The position numbers were made by a program, and so were the translations under genes. From Mycobacterium pseudokansasii (lineage in GTDB: Bacteria > Actinomycetota > Actinomycetes > Mycobacteriales > Mycobacteriaceae), in the NCBI RefSeq assembly GCF_900566075.1, contig NZ_UPHU01000001.1:2976001-3040000 (forward strand): a DNA stretch of 64,000 nucleotides, written 5' to 3'. A model generated the notes under the pieces. It saw nothing but the letters and a program-made list of their open reading frames with translations. It did no database searches and was not told the DNA's origin. Positions 1 through 8,426 of the stretch are shown piece by piece; positions within the stretch are counted from its first letter, which is position 1; each line of letters begins with the position of its first letter.

Positions 1-467
1 GCCAAAGTTGCTGATATCAAACCCGATTCGACGCCGCGTGCGACGGTGTGACGAATGTTGACCAGGGCATCGACAAAGACCGGATACCCGTCTTCGGGGT
101 CGCCGTGCACCATCCCTACTTCGTCATCGGCCTCCAGCAGCCCGTCGCGGTAGCCCTCGAAGACCCAGCCGTAGCCTTCCATGCCGAACGGGTGCAGCTC
201 CGCGGCGCGCAACGCCCCCATGCTCGATGAACCGACCACCCGCACCCCGTCGTCGAGCAGGGTCAGCAGTTCCTTGTGCCGCACCGACGCATGCTGGAAG
301 AACAGTCCGTCGACGATGAGCAGCGTGTCGCCCGGCCGCAACCCGTATCCGAAAGCCTGACCGAACGCAATGGGCGCCACCACTTCGGCATTGGGCACCA
401 CGGCGTGGATATCGTCGGCGCCAATCGTCGGGCCCGCGGTGACGACGACCCGTGCGCTGGTGGTCAT
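1..467 (-). CDS. TfuA-like protein, 3' part outside the window
   Basis: About 155 N-terminal residues are visible on the minus strand, and the frame is still open at base 1. The start ATG (465-467) shares four bases with the YcaO stop (ATGA overlap), so the two genes are translationally coupled. Residues about 75-90 read GSSSMGALRAAEL, the hallmark of the TfuA core domain, followed by an acidic stretch (EADDEVGMVHGDPEDGYP). TfuA proteins are partner proteins of YcaO enzymes. In characterised systems (methanogen McrA, thioviridamide-type RiPPs) the pair installs peptide thioamides. The substrate here is unknown. Nothing can be said about the C-terminal half. Confidence 0.88.
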   Translation of the reverse strand, partial: MTTSARVVVTAGPTIGADDIHAVVPNAEVVAPIAFGQAFGYGLRPGDTLLIVDGLFFQHASVRHKELLTLLDDGVRVVGSSSMGALRAAELHPFGMEGYGWVFEGYRDGLLEADDEVGMVHGDPEDGYPVFVDALVNIRHTVARGVESGLISATL

Positions 468-1720
468 CGATGCTCCTGCAAGGGGGTCCGCATCGGCGAA
501 TGTATCGAAGCCGACAGTCCGGGGGCGATGACCTTGACCACGGGGACGCAGGCGTCGTCGAAGTCGCAGACGACCGCGAGCGGCTCGATGCCCGACCGGA
601 CGGTCACGGCGGTCGCCGCCACGGCCAGCAGGTCGGTCAGCGAGTTGCTGTAGTCGACGTGCCAAGACGTGGCCGGCGCGGTGGGCATCGACTGCATCGA
701 TCGACGAGTCGGGGCATACGCGTGCACCCGGGCGAACCTGTGGTAGATCGCCGACGGGAGATCCTCGCGAGCCCCGCTGATGGCCGTGAGGCGCGATTGC
801 GCGGCCTCGGTGATCGCCCGGGACAGCGCCACGTTGGGGTCATGGTGAAGTCCGCTGCCGCTGAACGGAATCTCGGTCATGGGCGAGGTGATTTCGGCGG
901 CGAAGCAGTAGAACCCATCCCAGCTGTCGATCCGGGCAACGCGAAGTTCGCTTCCCGCCCGGTGAATCAGCTCGACCAGTTCGGCGCACCCCGAGCGGGC
1001 GACGTCGTCCAGAGGCACCTCGAACAAGGTCGATCCCGGCGCGGCCGTGGCCATCCCATGGCGCTCCATGATCTCGTAGAGCCCATGCAGGGTGGCTTCG
1101 TGGTAACTGTTGCCGGAAGCCAATCCGGTGGTGTCCATCCCGAACATCGGCGGTCCCCAGGAGTCACTGACCGCCACGTTGACGACGGTGGCCAGCCACG
1201 GCACGAAGGTTCGCCGGCCGGTCAGCAATGTCGTCGCGATCATCCAGTCGAGTTTGGCGCCGGGATGGTAGAAGCTTCCGGCGGGCCGGTTGAGCTCGGC
1301 CGGGTCATAGGTCAGTTCGCGGGCGAGATCGGTTGTGCTCCTGGATAACAGGTCGGGGCTGATGCTCTCGACATGCCAGTTTTCCAGCGATTCCATGACG
1401 GCCGAGACCTGGGCGGCGCGGTAGGTGGTGGCCTTGCCCTGACTGACCGACAAGGTCAGCGAGGCGGGCCGCACGGCCTGGACGGTGGGAATTCCGAGAT
1501 CGTCCAGCCAGGTCAGGTCGGCGACCCGGGTGATCCCGGCCCGTTCCAGCGCAGGCTGAACTGCCTGCCAGGTCTTATCGGGCGAGATGATCCGGCAAGT
1601 GCCCGCCCGATATCCGATTGTGGTGGGGTCGGCGTGACCAAGCACGCGTGGCGGCCAATGCGACCAGTCGGGGCCGGCTTTCGTCAGTTGCTGGGTGCCG
1701 AGCCCGGACAGTTCCGACAT
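464..1720 (-). CDS. YcaO family ATP-dependent cyclodehydratase/thioamidation enzyme
   Basis: 418 residues. Two YcaO signatures are visible: the nucleotide/Mg-binding stretch around residue 200 (GLASGNSYHEATLHGLYEIMER, with the E-x-x-E/R pattern) and the AITEAAQSRLTAISGARED segment around residue 300. YcaO enzymes activate peptide amide bonds with ATP. When paired with TfuA they are linked to thioamide formation; without TfuA they more often make azolines. The tfuA gene overlaps its 3' end, which argues for thioamidation. No precursor peptide gene is recognisable in the 550 bases upstream. The downstream side is cut off by the window, so a precursor or further enzymes may lie there. M. tuberculosis has tyrS and lprJ around this position, so the pair looks like an insertion (inference). 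Confidence 0.88.
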   Translation of the reverse strand: MSELSGLGTQQLTKAGPDWSHWPPRVLGHADPTTIGYRAGTCRIISPDKTWQAVQPALERAGITRVADLTWLDDLGIPTVQAVRPASLTLSVSQGKATTYRAAQVSAVMESLENWHVESISPDLLSRSTTDLARELTYDPAELNRPAGSFYHPGAKLDWMIATTLLTGRRTFVPWLATVVNVAVSDSWGPPMFGMDTTGLASGNSYHEATLHGLYEIMERHGMATAAPGSTLFEVPLDDVARSGCAELVELIHRAGSELRVARIDSWDGFYCFAAEITSPMTEIPFSGSGLHHDPNVALSRAITEAAQSRLTAISGAREDLPSAIYHRFARVHAYAPTRRSMQSMPTAPATSWHVDYSNSLTDLLAVAATAVTVRSGIEPLAVVCDFDDACVPVVKVIAPGLSASIHSPMRTPLQEHR

Positions 1721-1784
1721 GACTTTTCACGCTACTCAGTTGCCGGCTTTACGGCGGGACATTGCGACGGGTGCAGAAGAAAAT

Positions 1785-1838
1785 CCCAGCGGGATCTCAT
1801 CGCGAGGGGGAGGGGGGCGGCGATGAGACCCCGCTGGG
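1785..1838. repeat. Inverted repeat 1: 19-bp arms around a G-rich loop
   Basis: The left arm 1785-1803 (CCCAGCGGGATCTCATCGC) pairs with the right arm 1820-1838 at 18 of 19 positions. The 16-base loop is almost all G with a few A. It lies 65 bases upstream of the ycaO start. The GCGATGAGAYCCC core recurs in the neighbouring repeat, so a dimeric regulator site or a structured ycaO leader are both possible. Confidence 0.75.
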
Positions 1839-1845
1839 CGGGTGA

Positions 1846-1898
1846 TTCGGCGGGGATCTCAGACTTGGGGGGTGGGAGGCGATGAGATCCCCGCCGAA
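1846..1898. repeat. Inverted repeat 2: perfect 16-bp arms around a G-rich loop
   Basis: The left arm 1846-1861 (TTCGGCGGGGATCTCA) is the exact reverse complement of 1883-1898. The 21-base loop contains GGGGGG and GGG runs. It shares the GATGAGATCCCC core with the hairpin only seven bases to its left. There is no U-run after either arm, so a simple intrinsic terminator is unlikely. Confidence 0.8.
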
Positions 1899-2042
1899 GT
1901 TTCGGGGCTGACTGATCAGCTCTGGGTTCGGCTTGTTTCGGTTGGCTTCGTGATGTTTCGGTTTCCGCTTCGAGACCAATCTTCCGAGGCTTCGCACCCC
2001 GCTGCTATCCCACAACTGGCTACTAGCCGGGGGAAAATTGGC

Positions 2043-2084
2043 GTCCCCCAATGGCGGGGTCCGCGTGTCCCCCGATTGGGGGAC
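2043..2084. repeat. Inverted repeat GTCCCCCAAT / ATTGGGGGAC
   Basis: Perfect 10-bp arms at 2043-2052 and 2075-2084, 22 bases apart. A second GTCCCCC copy at 2067-2073 can form an alternative stem with the right arm. It lies about 190 bases before the DUF732 start codon. Possible operator or leader structure; function unknown. Confidence 0.6.
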
Positions 2085-2274
2085 AGGGCGCTCGGCGCTT
2101 ACATGCGCACCTGAGATCGCTGTCTTTAGACGTTCGTTGCTAGGCAGATCGGCTGCGAAACGGGTTAGTGGGCAAACTTTTACCGCACCGTGTTGTGAAT
2201 GTGACCGTCGCCCAGCAGTGTATTCAGCGATTTATGTGGCACGTGTCCAAGAATCGACAGATGAGAAGGCGGAG

Positions 2275-2625
2275 ATGACGGCACCGGTGATGGCCCTTCG
2301 GCTCTTGGCCTTGGCTGCCGGGGTGCTTGGCATGTCCGCGACCATGGCGGCACCCACGCACGCCGACATGATGGGTAATGCCTTCCTGACGGCCTTGAAC
2401 AACGCCGGCATCTCATATGGGCAGCCGGCGGCGGCGATGGCGATCGGCCGGTCGGTGTGTCCGATGGCAGTCCAGCCGGACGGGACGTTCGACTCGGTCG
2501 TCGCCAGAATGGCTGAAGACAACGGGATGTCTCACGATGCGGCAGCCGCGTTCACCATTGTCGCGATCGCGACGTATTGCCCGGCGGTGCTCTACCCGCT
2601 GTTGCCCAATCGGCTACAGGCTTAG
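2275..2625 (+). CDS. DUF732 family exported protein (Rv1690/lprJ position)
   Basis: 116 residues from the ATG at 2275, chosen because it gives a clean signal peptide: a hydrophobic core ALRLLALAAGVLGMSATMAA followed by APTHA and a probable cleavage before DMMG. A purine-rich stretch (GAAGGCGGAG) precedes the ATG. The mature part has the two conserved DUF732 cysteines (SVCP near residue 61, TYCP near residue 107) that probably form a disulphide. M. tuberculosis has the lipoprotein LprJ at this position, but no lipobox cysteine is present here, so the product is predicted to be secreted rather than lipid-anchored. Function of the family is unknown. Confidence 0.85.
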   Translation: MTAPVMALRLLALAAGVLGMSATMAAPTHADMMGNAFLTALNNAGISYGQPAAAMAIGRSVCPMAVQPDGTFDSVVARMAEDNGMSHDAAAAFTIVAIATYCPAVLYPLLPNRLQA

Positions 2626-2704
2626 ACCTGGCTTAAACCGATGGTGAGGACCGATGGTGAAGACCGATTGTGAGCTGATCGGATCGGCCCGTAACCTCTA
2701 GCGA

Positions 2705-3535
2705 GTGGTCGACGACAGGCATGACCGCAGCGGCGAGCGACGGCCGCGACCGGCATCGGGTGGTGTACCGCGGCGTGGTCCACAGCGAAAGCATGACGTT
2801 CCCTGGTCGGGTCCGGGCCGGGCTCGCCCGGCTCAACCGCGGTCGGCATCTCCCGAGGTACCCCGCGAGCCCCGGGACGGGCCGGCCATCCCGCCGGGCG
2901 TGGACGCCAAGCAGCTGGCGCCTGAGATCCGGCGTGAGCTGAGCACCCTGGACCGGGCCACCGCCGATGCGGTGGCGCGGCACCTGGTGGCCGCCGGGGA
3001 GCTGCTCGACGAGGATCCCGAAGCCGCCCTGAGCCACGCGCGTGCCGCCCGGGCCCGCTCCGGCCGGATCGCCGTCGTTCGCGAGGCCGTCGGGATCGCC
3101 GCCTATCGCTGCGGCGACTGGGCGCAGGCGCTGGCCGAATTGCGTGCTGCGCGGCGGATGGGCAGCAGATCCCCGCTGCTGGCGCTGATCGCCGATTGCG
3201 AACGCGGTCTCGGCCGGCCGCTACGGGCCATCGAACTCGCGCGCGGACCCGAGGCGACCCAGCTCAGCGGCGACGACGCCGACGAGTTGCGCATTGTCGC
3301 CGCCGGGGCGCGTGCCGATCTCGGGCAGCTGGAGCAGGCGCTGACCGTGTTGTCGACGCCCCAGATCGACCCGGCCCGCACCGGCTCGACGGCGGCGCGA
3401 CTGTTTTACGCCTACGCCGAGACGCTGTTGGCGCTCGGGCGTCGCGACGAGGCGCTGCGATGGTTCCTGCGCGCCGCCGACGCTGACCTGGAAGGCGTCA
3501 CCGACGCCGAAGACCGGGTCGCCGAGCTGGGTTGA
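2705..3535 (+). CDS. Tetratricopeptide-like repeat protein (Rv1691 orthologue)
   Basis: 276 residues from GTG at 2705. The first ~65 residues are Arg/Pro-rich, basic and probably disordered. From about residue 75 the protein is a run of helical hairpins rich in Ala and Leu (for example DPEAALSHARAARARSGR, CGDWAQALAELRAARRMG, GQLEQALTVL, LGRRDEALRWFLRAADAD), matching TPR repeats. It probably acts as a protein-binding scaffold; no partner is known. It is the first gene of the compact block running to recN. The codons before about 2890 could be non-coding if translation starts further in. Confidence 0.8.
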   Translation: MVDDRHDRSGERRPRPASGGVPRRGPQRKHDVPWSGPGRARPAQPRSASPEVPREPRDGPAIPPGVDAKQLAPEIRRELSTLDRATADAVARHLVAAGELLDEDPEAALSHARAARARSGRIAVVREAVGIAAYRCGDWAQALAELRAARRMGSRSPLLALIADCERGLGRPLRAIELARGPEATQLSGDDADELRIVAAGARADLGQLEQALTVLSTPQIDPARTGSTAARLFYAYAETLLALGRRDEALRWFLRAADADLEGVTDAEDRVAELG

Positions 3536-3542
3536 TCATCAG

Positions 3543-4553
3543 GTGAAAAGTCTTGCGCAGCAGTATGATTGCCTGCTGATCGACCTGGACGGGACGGTAT
3601 TTCGCGGCCGGCGGGCCACCGACGGCGCGGTTCAATCGCTGGCGGAGGTGACCAGCCGCAAACTGTTCGTCACCAACAACGCGTCGCGCAGCGCCGACGA
3701 GGTCGCGGCGCATCTGCGCGAACTCGGATTCGACGCCGCCGGCAGCGACGTCGTCACCAGCGCGCAGAGCGCCGCCCGGGTGCTGGCCGATCAGCTCCCC
3801 CCAGGTTCACCGGTGCTGATCGTGGGCACCGATGCGCTGGCCGCCGAGGTCGCCACGGTGGGGCTGCGTCCGGTGCGTCGCTGGGACGACGGACCGGTTG
3901 CCGTCGTTCAGGGCCTCTCGATGACCACCGGCTGGCCGGAACTGGCCGAGGCCGCACTGGCCATCCGCGCCGGCGCCCTGTGGGTGGCGGCCAACGTCGA
4001 CCCCACCTTGCCCACCGAACGCGGCCTGCTGCCGGGCAACGGGTCACTGGTCGCGGCGCTGCGAACGGCCACCGGTGCCAAGCCGCACGTGGCCGGCAAG
4101 CCGGGTCCGCAATTGATGGCGGACGCCGTGGCCCGCGGCGGGTGCCGCGCGCCGCTGGTGATCGGCGACCGGCTCGACACCGACATCGAAGGCGCTCACG
4201 CCGCCGGGTTGCCGAGCCTGATGGTGCTCAGTGGCGTCAACAGCGCGCGAGACGCGGTGTTTGCGCCACCGCGGCAGCGTCCCACCTATCTAGGCCATGA
4301 TCTGCGCTGCCTGCATCAGGACGGCGAGCTGCTGGCGATAGGGTCACAGCCGGGCTGGCGAGTCGACGTCGCCGATACGACGGTGACGGTCAGCGCCACC
4401 GGTGACCAGGACGGGGACGACCTGTCGGTGGTACGTGCCGTCGCGAGCGCGGTGTGGGACGCGCATCCGGACGGACGGCCAGTCAGTATCGGGGCCGGCG
4501 ACGAGGCGGCCCGCGACGCATTGCGTCGCTGGTCCCTGGAGCACGGTGACTAG
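3543..4553 (+). CDS. HAD-superfamily phosphatase, NagD/class IIA type (Rv1692 orthologue)
   Basis: 336 residues from GTG at 3543, seven bases after the previous stop. HAD motif I is DLDGTVF at residues ~12-18 (Asp nucleophile). Motif II is seen in FVTNNAS, the catalytic Lys in HVAGKPGPQ, and motif IV in VIGDRLDTDIEGAHAAG. The cap between motifs II and III fits class IIA enzymes such as glycerol-3-phosphate or nucleotide phosphatases. The M. tuberculosis homologue has been described as a glycerol-phosphate phosphatase. A C-terminal extension of about 80 residues is also present. Confidence 0.88.
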   Translation: MKSLAQQYDCLLIDLDGTVFRGRRATDGAVQSLAEVTSRKLFVTNNASRSADEVAAHLRELGFDAAGSDVVTSAQSAARVLADQLPPGSPVLIVGTDALAAEVATVGLRPVRRWDDGPVAVVQGLSMTTGWPELAEAALAIRAGALWVAANVDPTLPTERGLLPGNGSLVAALRTATGAKPHVAGKPGPQLMADAVARGGCRAPLVIGDRLDTDIEGAHAAGLPSLMVLSGVNSARDAVFAPPRQRPTYLGHDLRCLHQDGELLAIGSQPGWRVDVADTTVTVSATGDQDGDDLSVVRAVASAVWDAHPDGRPVSIGAGDEAARDALRRWSLEHGD

Positions 4554-4577
4554 GCGGCAACTAGCGTAGGGAGCGCA

Positions 4578-4754
4578 ATGACTATCGACCCTGATCAGAT
4601 TCGCTCGGAAATCGAAGCCCTGGTAGCCCAACTGCCCGATGTCGCCGACGCCGAAAACGGGCCGTCTCTTGCCGAGCTCGAGGACATCGCGCGCCGTCTC
4701 TCGGAGGCCCACGACGTGTTGTTGCGGGCCCTGGAGTCGGCGGAGAAGGGCTGA
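4578..4754 (+). CDS. Small acidic conserved protein (Rv1693-like)
   Basis: 58 residues: ATG at 4578, TGA at 4752-4754, preceded by a GGGAGCG ribosome-binding site. The sequence MTIDPDQIRSEIEALVAQLP... is acidic and predicted to be two amphipathic helices. It sits between the HAD phosphatase and tlyA, exactly where M. tuberculosis has the 58-residue Rv1693. No function is known; the short helical pair could be an adaptor for a neighbour. Confidence 0.8.
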   Translation: MTIDPDQIRSEIEALVAQLPDVADAENGPSLAELEDIARRLSEAHDVLLRALESAEKG

Positions 4755-4762
4755 GGGCAACG

Positions 4763-5572
4763 GTGGCACGGCGCGCCCGCGTTGACGTCGAGCTGGTGCG
4801 GCGCGGTCTTGCCCGGTCTCGTCACCAGGCTGCCGAATTGATCGAAGCCGGCAAGGTGCGCATCGACGGCCTGCCGGTGGTCAAGCCGGCCACCGCCGTG
4901 GCCGTCAGCGCGGCGTTGACCGTCGCGGCGGACGGCGCCCGCGGCTGGGTGTCGCGGGGAGCTCACAAACTCATCGGTGCGCTGGAGGCCTTCGCGATTC
5001 CCGTCCAGGGCCGGCGCTGCCTGGATGCGGGCGCGTCGACCGGCGGGTTCACCGAGGTGCTGCTGGACCGCGGTGCCGCCGAAGTGATTGCCGTCGATGT
5101 CGGCTACGGCCAGCTGGCCTGGTCGCTGCGTAGCGATCCGCGAGTGGTGGTCATCGAGCGGACCAATGTGCGTGACTTGTCGCCCGAGGCGATCGGCGGG
5201 CCCGTCGACCTGATCGTGGCCGACCTGTCTTTCATCTCGCTGGGCACGGTGTTGCCCGCGCTGATCGACTGTGCGTCATCCGGCGCAGATATCGTTCCCA
5301 TGGTGAAGCCACAGTTCGAGGTGGGCAAGGGGCAGGTCGGTCCGGGCGGGGTGGTTTCGGACCCGCAGTTGCGCGCGCACGCGGTGGTGGCTGTCTCGCG
5401 GCGTGCGGACGAGCTGGGCTGGCACACCGTCGGCGTCGCCGCCAGCCCGCTGCCGGGGCCGGCGGGCAACGTCGAATACTTCCTGTGGTTGCGCGCACAG
5501 ACCAGTCGCTCCCTGGTGGGTGACCAACTGGCGGCTGCGGTGCAGCGGGTGGTCGAAGAGGGCCTGCAGTGA
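4763..5572 (+). CDS. tlyA: TlyA, 16S/23S rRNA 2'-O-methyltransferase
   Basis: 269 residues from GTG at 4763. An N-terminal S4 RNA-binding domain (residues ~3-60: [25 protein letters not shown]) is followed by an FtsJ/RrmJ-fold methyltransferase with the SAM-binding loop [13 protein letters not shown] near residue 90 and [12 protein letters not shown] near residue 150. TlyA adds 2'-O-methyl groups to C1409 of 16S and C1920 of 23S rRNA. Loss confers capreomycin/viomycin resistance in M. tuberculosis. Length and neighbours match the M. tuberculosis gene. Its stop overlaps the nadK start. Confidence 0.95.
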   Translation: MARRARVDVELVRRGLARSRHQAAELIEAGKVRIDGLPVVKPATAVAVSAALTVAADGARGWVSRGAHKLIGALEAFAIPVQGRRCLDAGASTGGFTEVLLDRGAAEVIAVDVGYGQLAWSLRSDPRVVVIERTNVRDLSPEAIGGPVDLIVADLSFISLGTVLPALIDCASSGADIVPMVKPQFEVGKGQVGPGGVVSDPQLRAHAVVAVSRRADELGWHTVGVAASPLPGPAGNVEYFLWLRAQTSRSLVGDQLAAAVQRVVEEGLQ

Positions 5573-6504
5573 CGTCGCAGCAGAGCACCGAACGCACCGT
5601 CCTACTGGTGGTCCACACCGGGCGCGACGAGGCGACCGAAACCGCGCGCCGCGTCGAGAAAGTATTGGGCGACAACAATATTGGGCTGCGAGTACTTTCC
5701 GCCGAAGCGGTCAACCGCGGATCGCTGCGGCTGGCTCCCGACGACATGCGCGCCCGCGGCGTCCAGATCGAGGTGGTCAATGCCGACCCGCACGCTGCCG
5801 ATGGCTGCGAGTTGGTGTTGGTACTCGGCGGTGACGGCACCTTCCTGCGGGCAGCCGAGCTGGCCCGCAACGCCAGCATTCCGGTGCTGGGTGTCAACCT
5901 GGGCCGCATCGGATTCCTGGCCGAAGCGGAGGCCGAGGCTATCGACCTGGTGCTCGAGCATGTGGTGGCACGGGACTACCGAGTGGAAGACCGGCTGACC
6001 CTCGATGTCGCGGTGCGCCACGGTGGCCGCGTCATCGACCAGGGCTGGGCGCTCAACGAAGCGAGCCTGGAAAAGGGCCCCCGGCTGGGCGTGCTGGGGG
6101 TGGTCATCGAAATCGACGGCCGCCCGGTGTCGGCTTTCGGCTGCGACGGGGTGCTGGTGTCGACGCCGACGGGGTCCACCGCCTATGCGTTCTCCGCGGG
6201 CGGCCCCGTGCTGTGGCCGGATCTCGAGGCGATCTTGGTGGTACCCAACAATGCTCACGCGTTGTTCGGCCGGCCGATGGTCACCAGTCCTGATGCCAAC
6301 ATCGCGATCGAGATAGAGGCCGACGGTCACGACGCCCTGGTGTTCTGCGACGGCCGCCGCGAAATGCTGATACCCGCCGGGGGGCGACTCGAGGTGACCC
6401 GTTGTGAGACACCGGTGCGATGGGCACGGTTGGACAGCGCGCCGTTCACCGACCGCCTGGTGACCAAGTTCCAGTTGCCGGTGACCGGCTGGCGCGGGAA
6501 GTAA
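5569..6504 (+). CDS. nadK: NAD kinase
   Basis: 311 residues, GTG start overlapping the tlyA stop (GTGA). The NAD-kinase signatures are present: [16 protein letters not shown] near residue 85, [19 protein letters not shown] (the NE/D motif) and [16 protein letters not shown]. It phosphorylates NAD (and NADH in mycobacteria) to NADP(H), supplying cytosolic reducing power. In M. tuberculosis the enzyme (Rv1695, PpnK) uses ATP or polyphosphate. Its place between tlyA and recN is conserved in Actinobacteria. Confidence 0.95.
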   Translation: MTSQQSTERTVLLVVHTGRDEATETARRVEKVLGDNNIGLRVLSAEAVNRGSLRLAPDDMRARGVQIEVVNADPHAADGCELVLVLGGDGTFLRAAELARNASIPVLGVNLGRIGFLAEAEAEAIDLVLEHVVARDYRVEDRLTLDVAVRHGGRVIDQGWALNEASLEKGPRLGVLGVVIEIDGRPVSAFGCDGVLVSTPTGSTAYAFSAGGPVLWPDLEAILVVPNNAHALFGRPMVTSPDANIAIEIEADGHDALVFCDGRREMLIPAGGRLEVTRCETPVRWARLDSAPFTDRLVTKFQLPVTGWRGK

Positions 6505-6507
6505 CCG

Positions 6508-8265
6508 GTGCTCACCGAGATCCGAATCGAGTCGCTGGGCGCCATCAGCACTGCGACCGCCGAGTTCGATCGCGGCCTGACCGTGCTCACCGGCGAGACC
6601 GGTACCGGCAAGACCATGGTGGTGACCGGGTTGCAGTTGCTGGGCGGTGCGCGGGCCGACCCGAACCGGGTGCGGTCCGGGGCCGATCGCGCCGTTGTCG
6701 AAGGCCGTTTCGTCACAACCGATCTCGACGATGCCACGGTCGCCAGGCTCGACGAGATCCTGGACGCCTCCGGGGCGCAGCGCGACGAGGACGACAGCGT
6801 GATCGCGTTGCGCTCGGTCAGCGGTAACGGGCCGTCGCGCGCTTACCTCGGCGGTCGCAGCGTGCCCGCCAAGTCGCTCAGTGGTTTCACCAACGAGCTA
6901 CTGGCCCTGCATGGCCAAAATGACCAGTTGCGGTTGTTGCGACCGGAGGAACAACGTGGCGCGCTGGACCGCTTCGCGGTTAGCGGCCCCGCGTGCGAGC
7001 GCTATCGCACGTTGCGTGACGCGTGGCTGTCGGCGCGGCGGGACCTGTCTGACCGGCGTAACCGGGCGCGCGAGCTGGCCCAGGAGGCCGACCGGTTGCA
7101 GTTTGCCCTCCACGAGATCGACACGGTCGACCCGCAGCCGGGCGAGGACGAGGCGCTGGTCGCTGACATCGTGCGGCTCTCCGAGCTGGATACCCTGCGC
7201 GAAGCCGCGTCGGTGGCGCGCGCGGCGTTGGCCGGCGCGCCTGAGGACACGTTCGGCGTCGGTGCCACCGAATGTCTGGGTCGTGCCCGGGCGGCTCTGG
7301 AATCGACCGACGATGCCGTGCTGCGGGCGCTGGCCGAACAAATCGGCGAGGCGCTGACGGTGATTGTCGATGCGGCCGGGGAACTCGGCAACTATGTCGA
7401 CGAGCTGCCGGCCGATGCCAGCGCTCTGGACGCCAAACTGGCCCGCCAAGCCCAACTGCGCACCCTGACGCGCAAGTACGCCGCCGATATCGACGGGGTG
7501 CTGCGGTGGGCGCGGGACTCCCGCGACCGGCTGAGCCAACTCGACGTCTCCGAAGAGGGCTTGGCGGCCCTGGAACGCCGCGCCGAGCAACTGGAGCGCG
7601 AATTAGCCCAAGCAGCAGTCGATCTGAGCAAGATTCGGCGCAAAGCGGCCAAGAAGTTGGCCACCGAGGTCACGGCGGAGCTGTCCGCCCTGGCAATGGC
7701 CGCCGCCGAGTTCACGATCGGCGTGACCACCGACCGGGCCGAGCAGGACGATCCCGTCGCGTTGACGTTGCCGTCGGGCGAGCCGGCCCGCGCCGGTGCC
7801 GACGGCATCGACCACGTCGAGTTCGGCTTCGCCGCGCACCGCGCCATGACCGTGCTGCCGCTGGCCAAGAGTGCATCCGGCGGCGAGTTGTCCCGGGTGA
7901 TGCTGGCGATCGAGGTCGTGCTGGCCACTTCGGGAAAACAGGCAGTCGGCACCACGATGGTGTTCGACGAAGTCGACGCCGGGGTCGGCGGCAGGGCGGC
8001 CGTCCAGATCGGGCGACGCCTGGCGAAGCTGGCGCGAACCCACCAGGTCATCGTGGTCACCCACCTGCCCCAGGTGGCTGCCTATGCCGACGTGCATTTG
8101 ACGGTGCACGGCACCGGACGCGACGGCGCCAGCGGGGTACGTCGGCTGAACGACGAGGAGCGGGTGGCTGAGCTGGCCAGGATGCTGGCCGGGCTGGGTG
8201 AGTCGGACAGCGGCCGCGCCCACGCCCGTGAGCTGCTCGACGCCGCGCAGAACGACGAGATCTAG
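6508..8265 (+). CDS. recN: DNA repair protein RecN
   Basis: 585 residues from GTG at 6508. SMC-like ATPase: Walker A GETGTGKT at residues ~30-37, a central coiled-coil region (about residues 160-380, with a long run of charged helices), the ABC signature SGGELSRVMLAI near residue 460 and Walker B TMVFDEVDAGVGG near residue 490. RecN acts early in double-strand-break repair and holds DNA ends together. Normal length for the family. It is the last gene of the closely spaced block that starts at 2705. Confidence 0.95.
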   Translation: MLTEIRIESLGAISTATAEFDRGLTVLTGETGTGKTMVVTGLQLLGGARADPNRVRSGADRAVVEGRFVTTDLDDATVARLDEILDASGAQRDEDDSVIALRSVSGNGPSRAYLGGRSVPAKSLSGFTNELLALHGQNDQLRLLRPEEQRGALDRFAVSGPACERYRTLRDAWLSARRDLSDRRNRARELAQEADRLQFALHEIDTVDPQPGEDEALVADIVRLSELDTLREAASVARAALAGAPEDTFGVGATECLGRARAALESTDDAVLRALAEQIGEALTVIVDAAGELGNYVDELPADASALDAKLARQAQLRTLTRKYAADIDGVLRWARDSRDRLSQLDVSEEGLAALERRAEQLERELAQAAVDLSKIRRKAAKKLATEVTAELSALAMAAAEFTIGVTTDRAEQDDPVALTLPSGEPARAGADGIDHVEFGFAAHRAMTVLPLAKSASGGELSRVMLAIEVVLATSGKQAVGTTMVFDEVDAGVGGRAAVQIGRRLAKLARTHQVIVVTHLPQVAAYADVHLTVHGTGRDGASGVRRLNDEERVAELARMLAGLGESDSGRAHARELLDAAQNDEI

Positions 8266-8355
8266 CTCCCCAACGTGGACGTCTTGTTGCCATTTGGTCG
8301 CGATCGGCCAACAACTCGGCGCCCTGCGGCGTCGTGTGTGACAGTTGTGACTCCA

Positions 8356-8361
8356 TATAAC
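8356..8361 (+). promoter_or_regulatory. Possible -10 element (TATAAC) ahead of steA
   Basis: The 161-base gap after recN is the first real break in the operon. It contains TATAAC at 8356-8361, about 65 bases ahead of the steA start, with TTGTGA a few bases upstream but too close to serve as a standard -35. Mycobacterial SigA promoters often rely on the -10 alone. The call rests on that match only. Confidence 0.35.
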
Positions 8362-8426
8362 TTATGGGGCTGATGTTACGGCGCGCCTCCCGGGCCCGGC
8401 CGTGCTTCCCCGACAGAATCGCCCCC

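Larger units (their letters stand above)
1721..2274. other. Non-coding region between divergent ycaO and the DUF732 gene, rich in inverted repeats
   Basis: 554 bases with no convincing gene. The open frames crossing it are low complexity and overlap the hairpins described separately (1785-1838, 1846-1898, 2043-2084). Because ycaO reads leftward and the DUF732 gene reads rightward, both promoters must lie here. No clear -35/-10 pair was found. Confidence 0.6.

Noticed and set aside
1785..1898. Intrinsic terminators
   Set aside because: Neither hairpin is followed by a T-run on either strand, and they lie upstream of two divergent genes rather than after a gene.
1842..2114. Small open frame upstream of ycaO as a possible RiPP precursor
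   Set aside because: It is generated by the G-rich hairpins, has no leader-core pattern or ribosome-binding site, and does not look coding.
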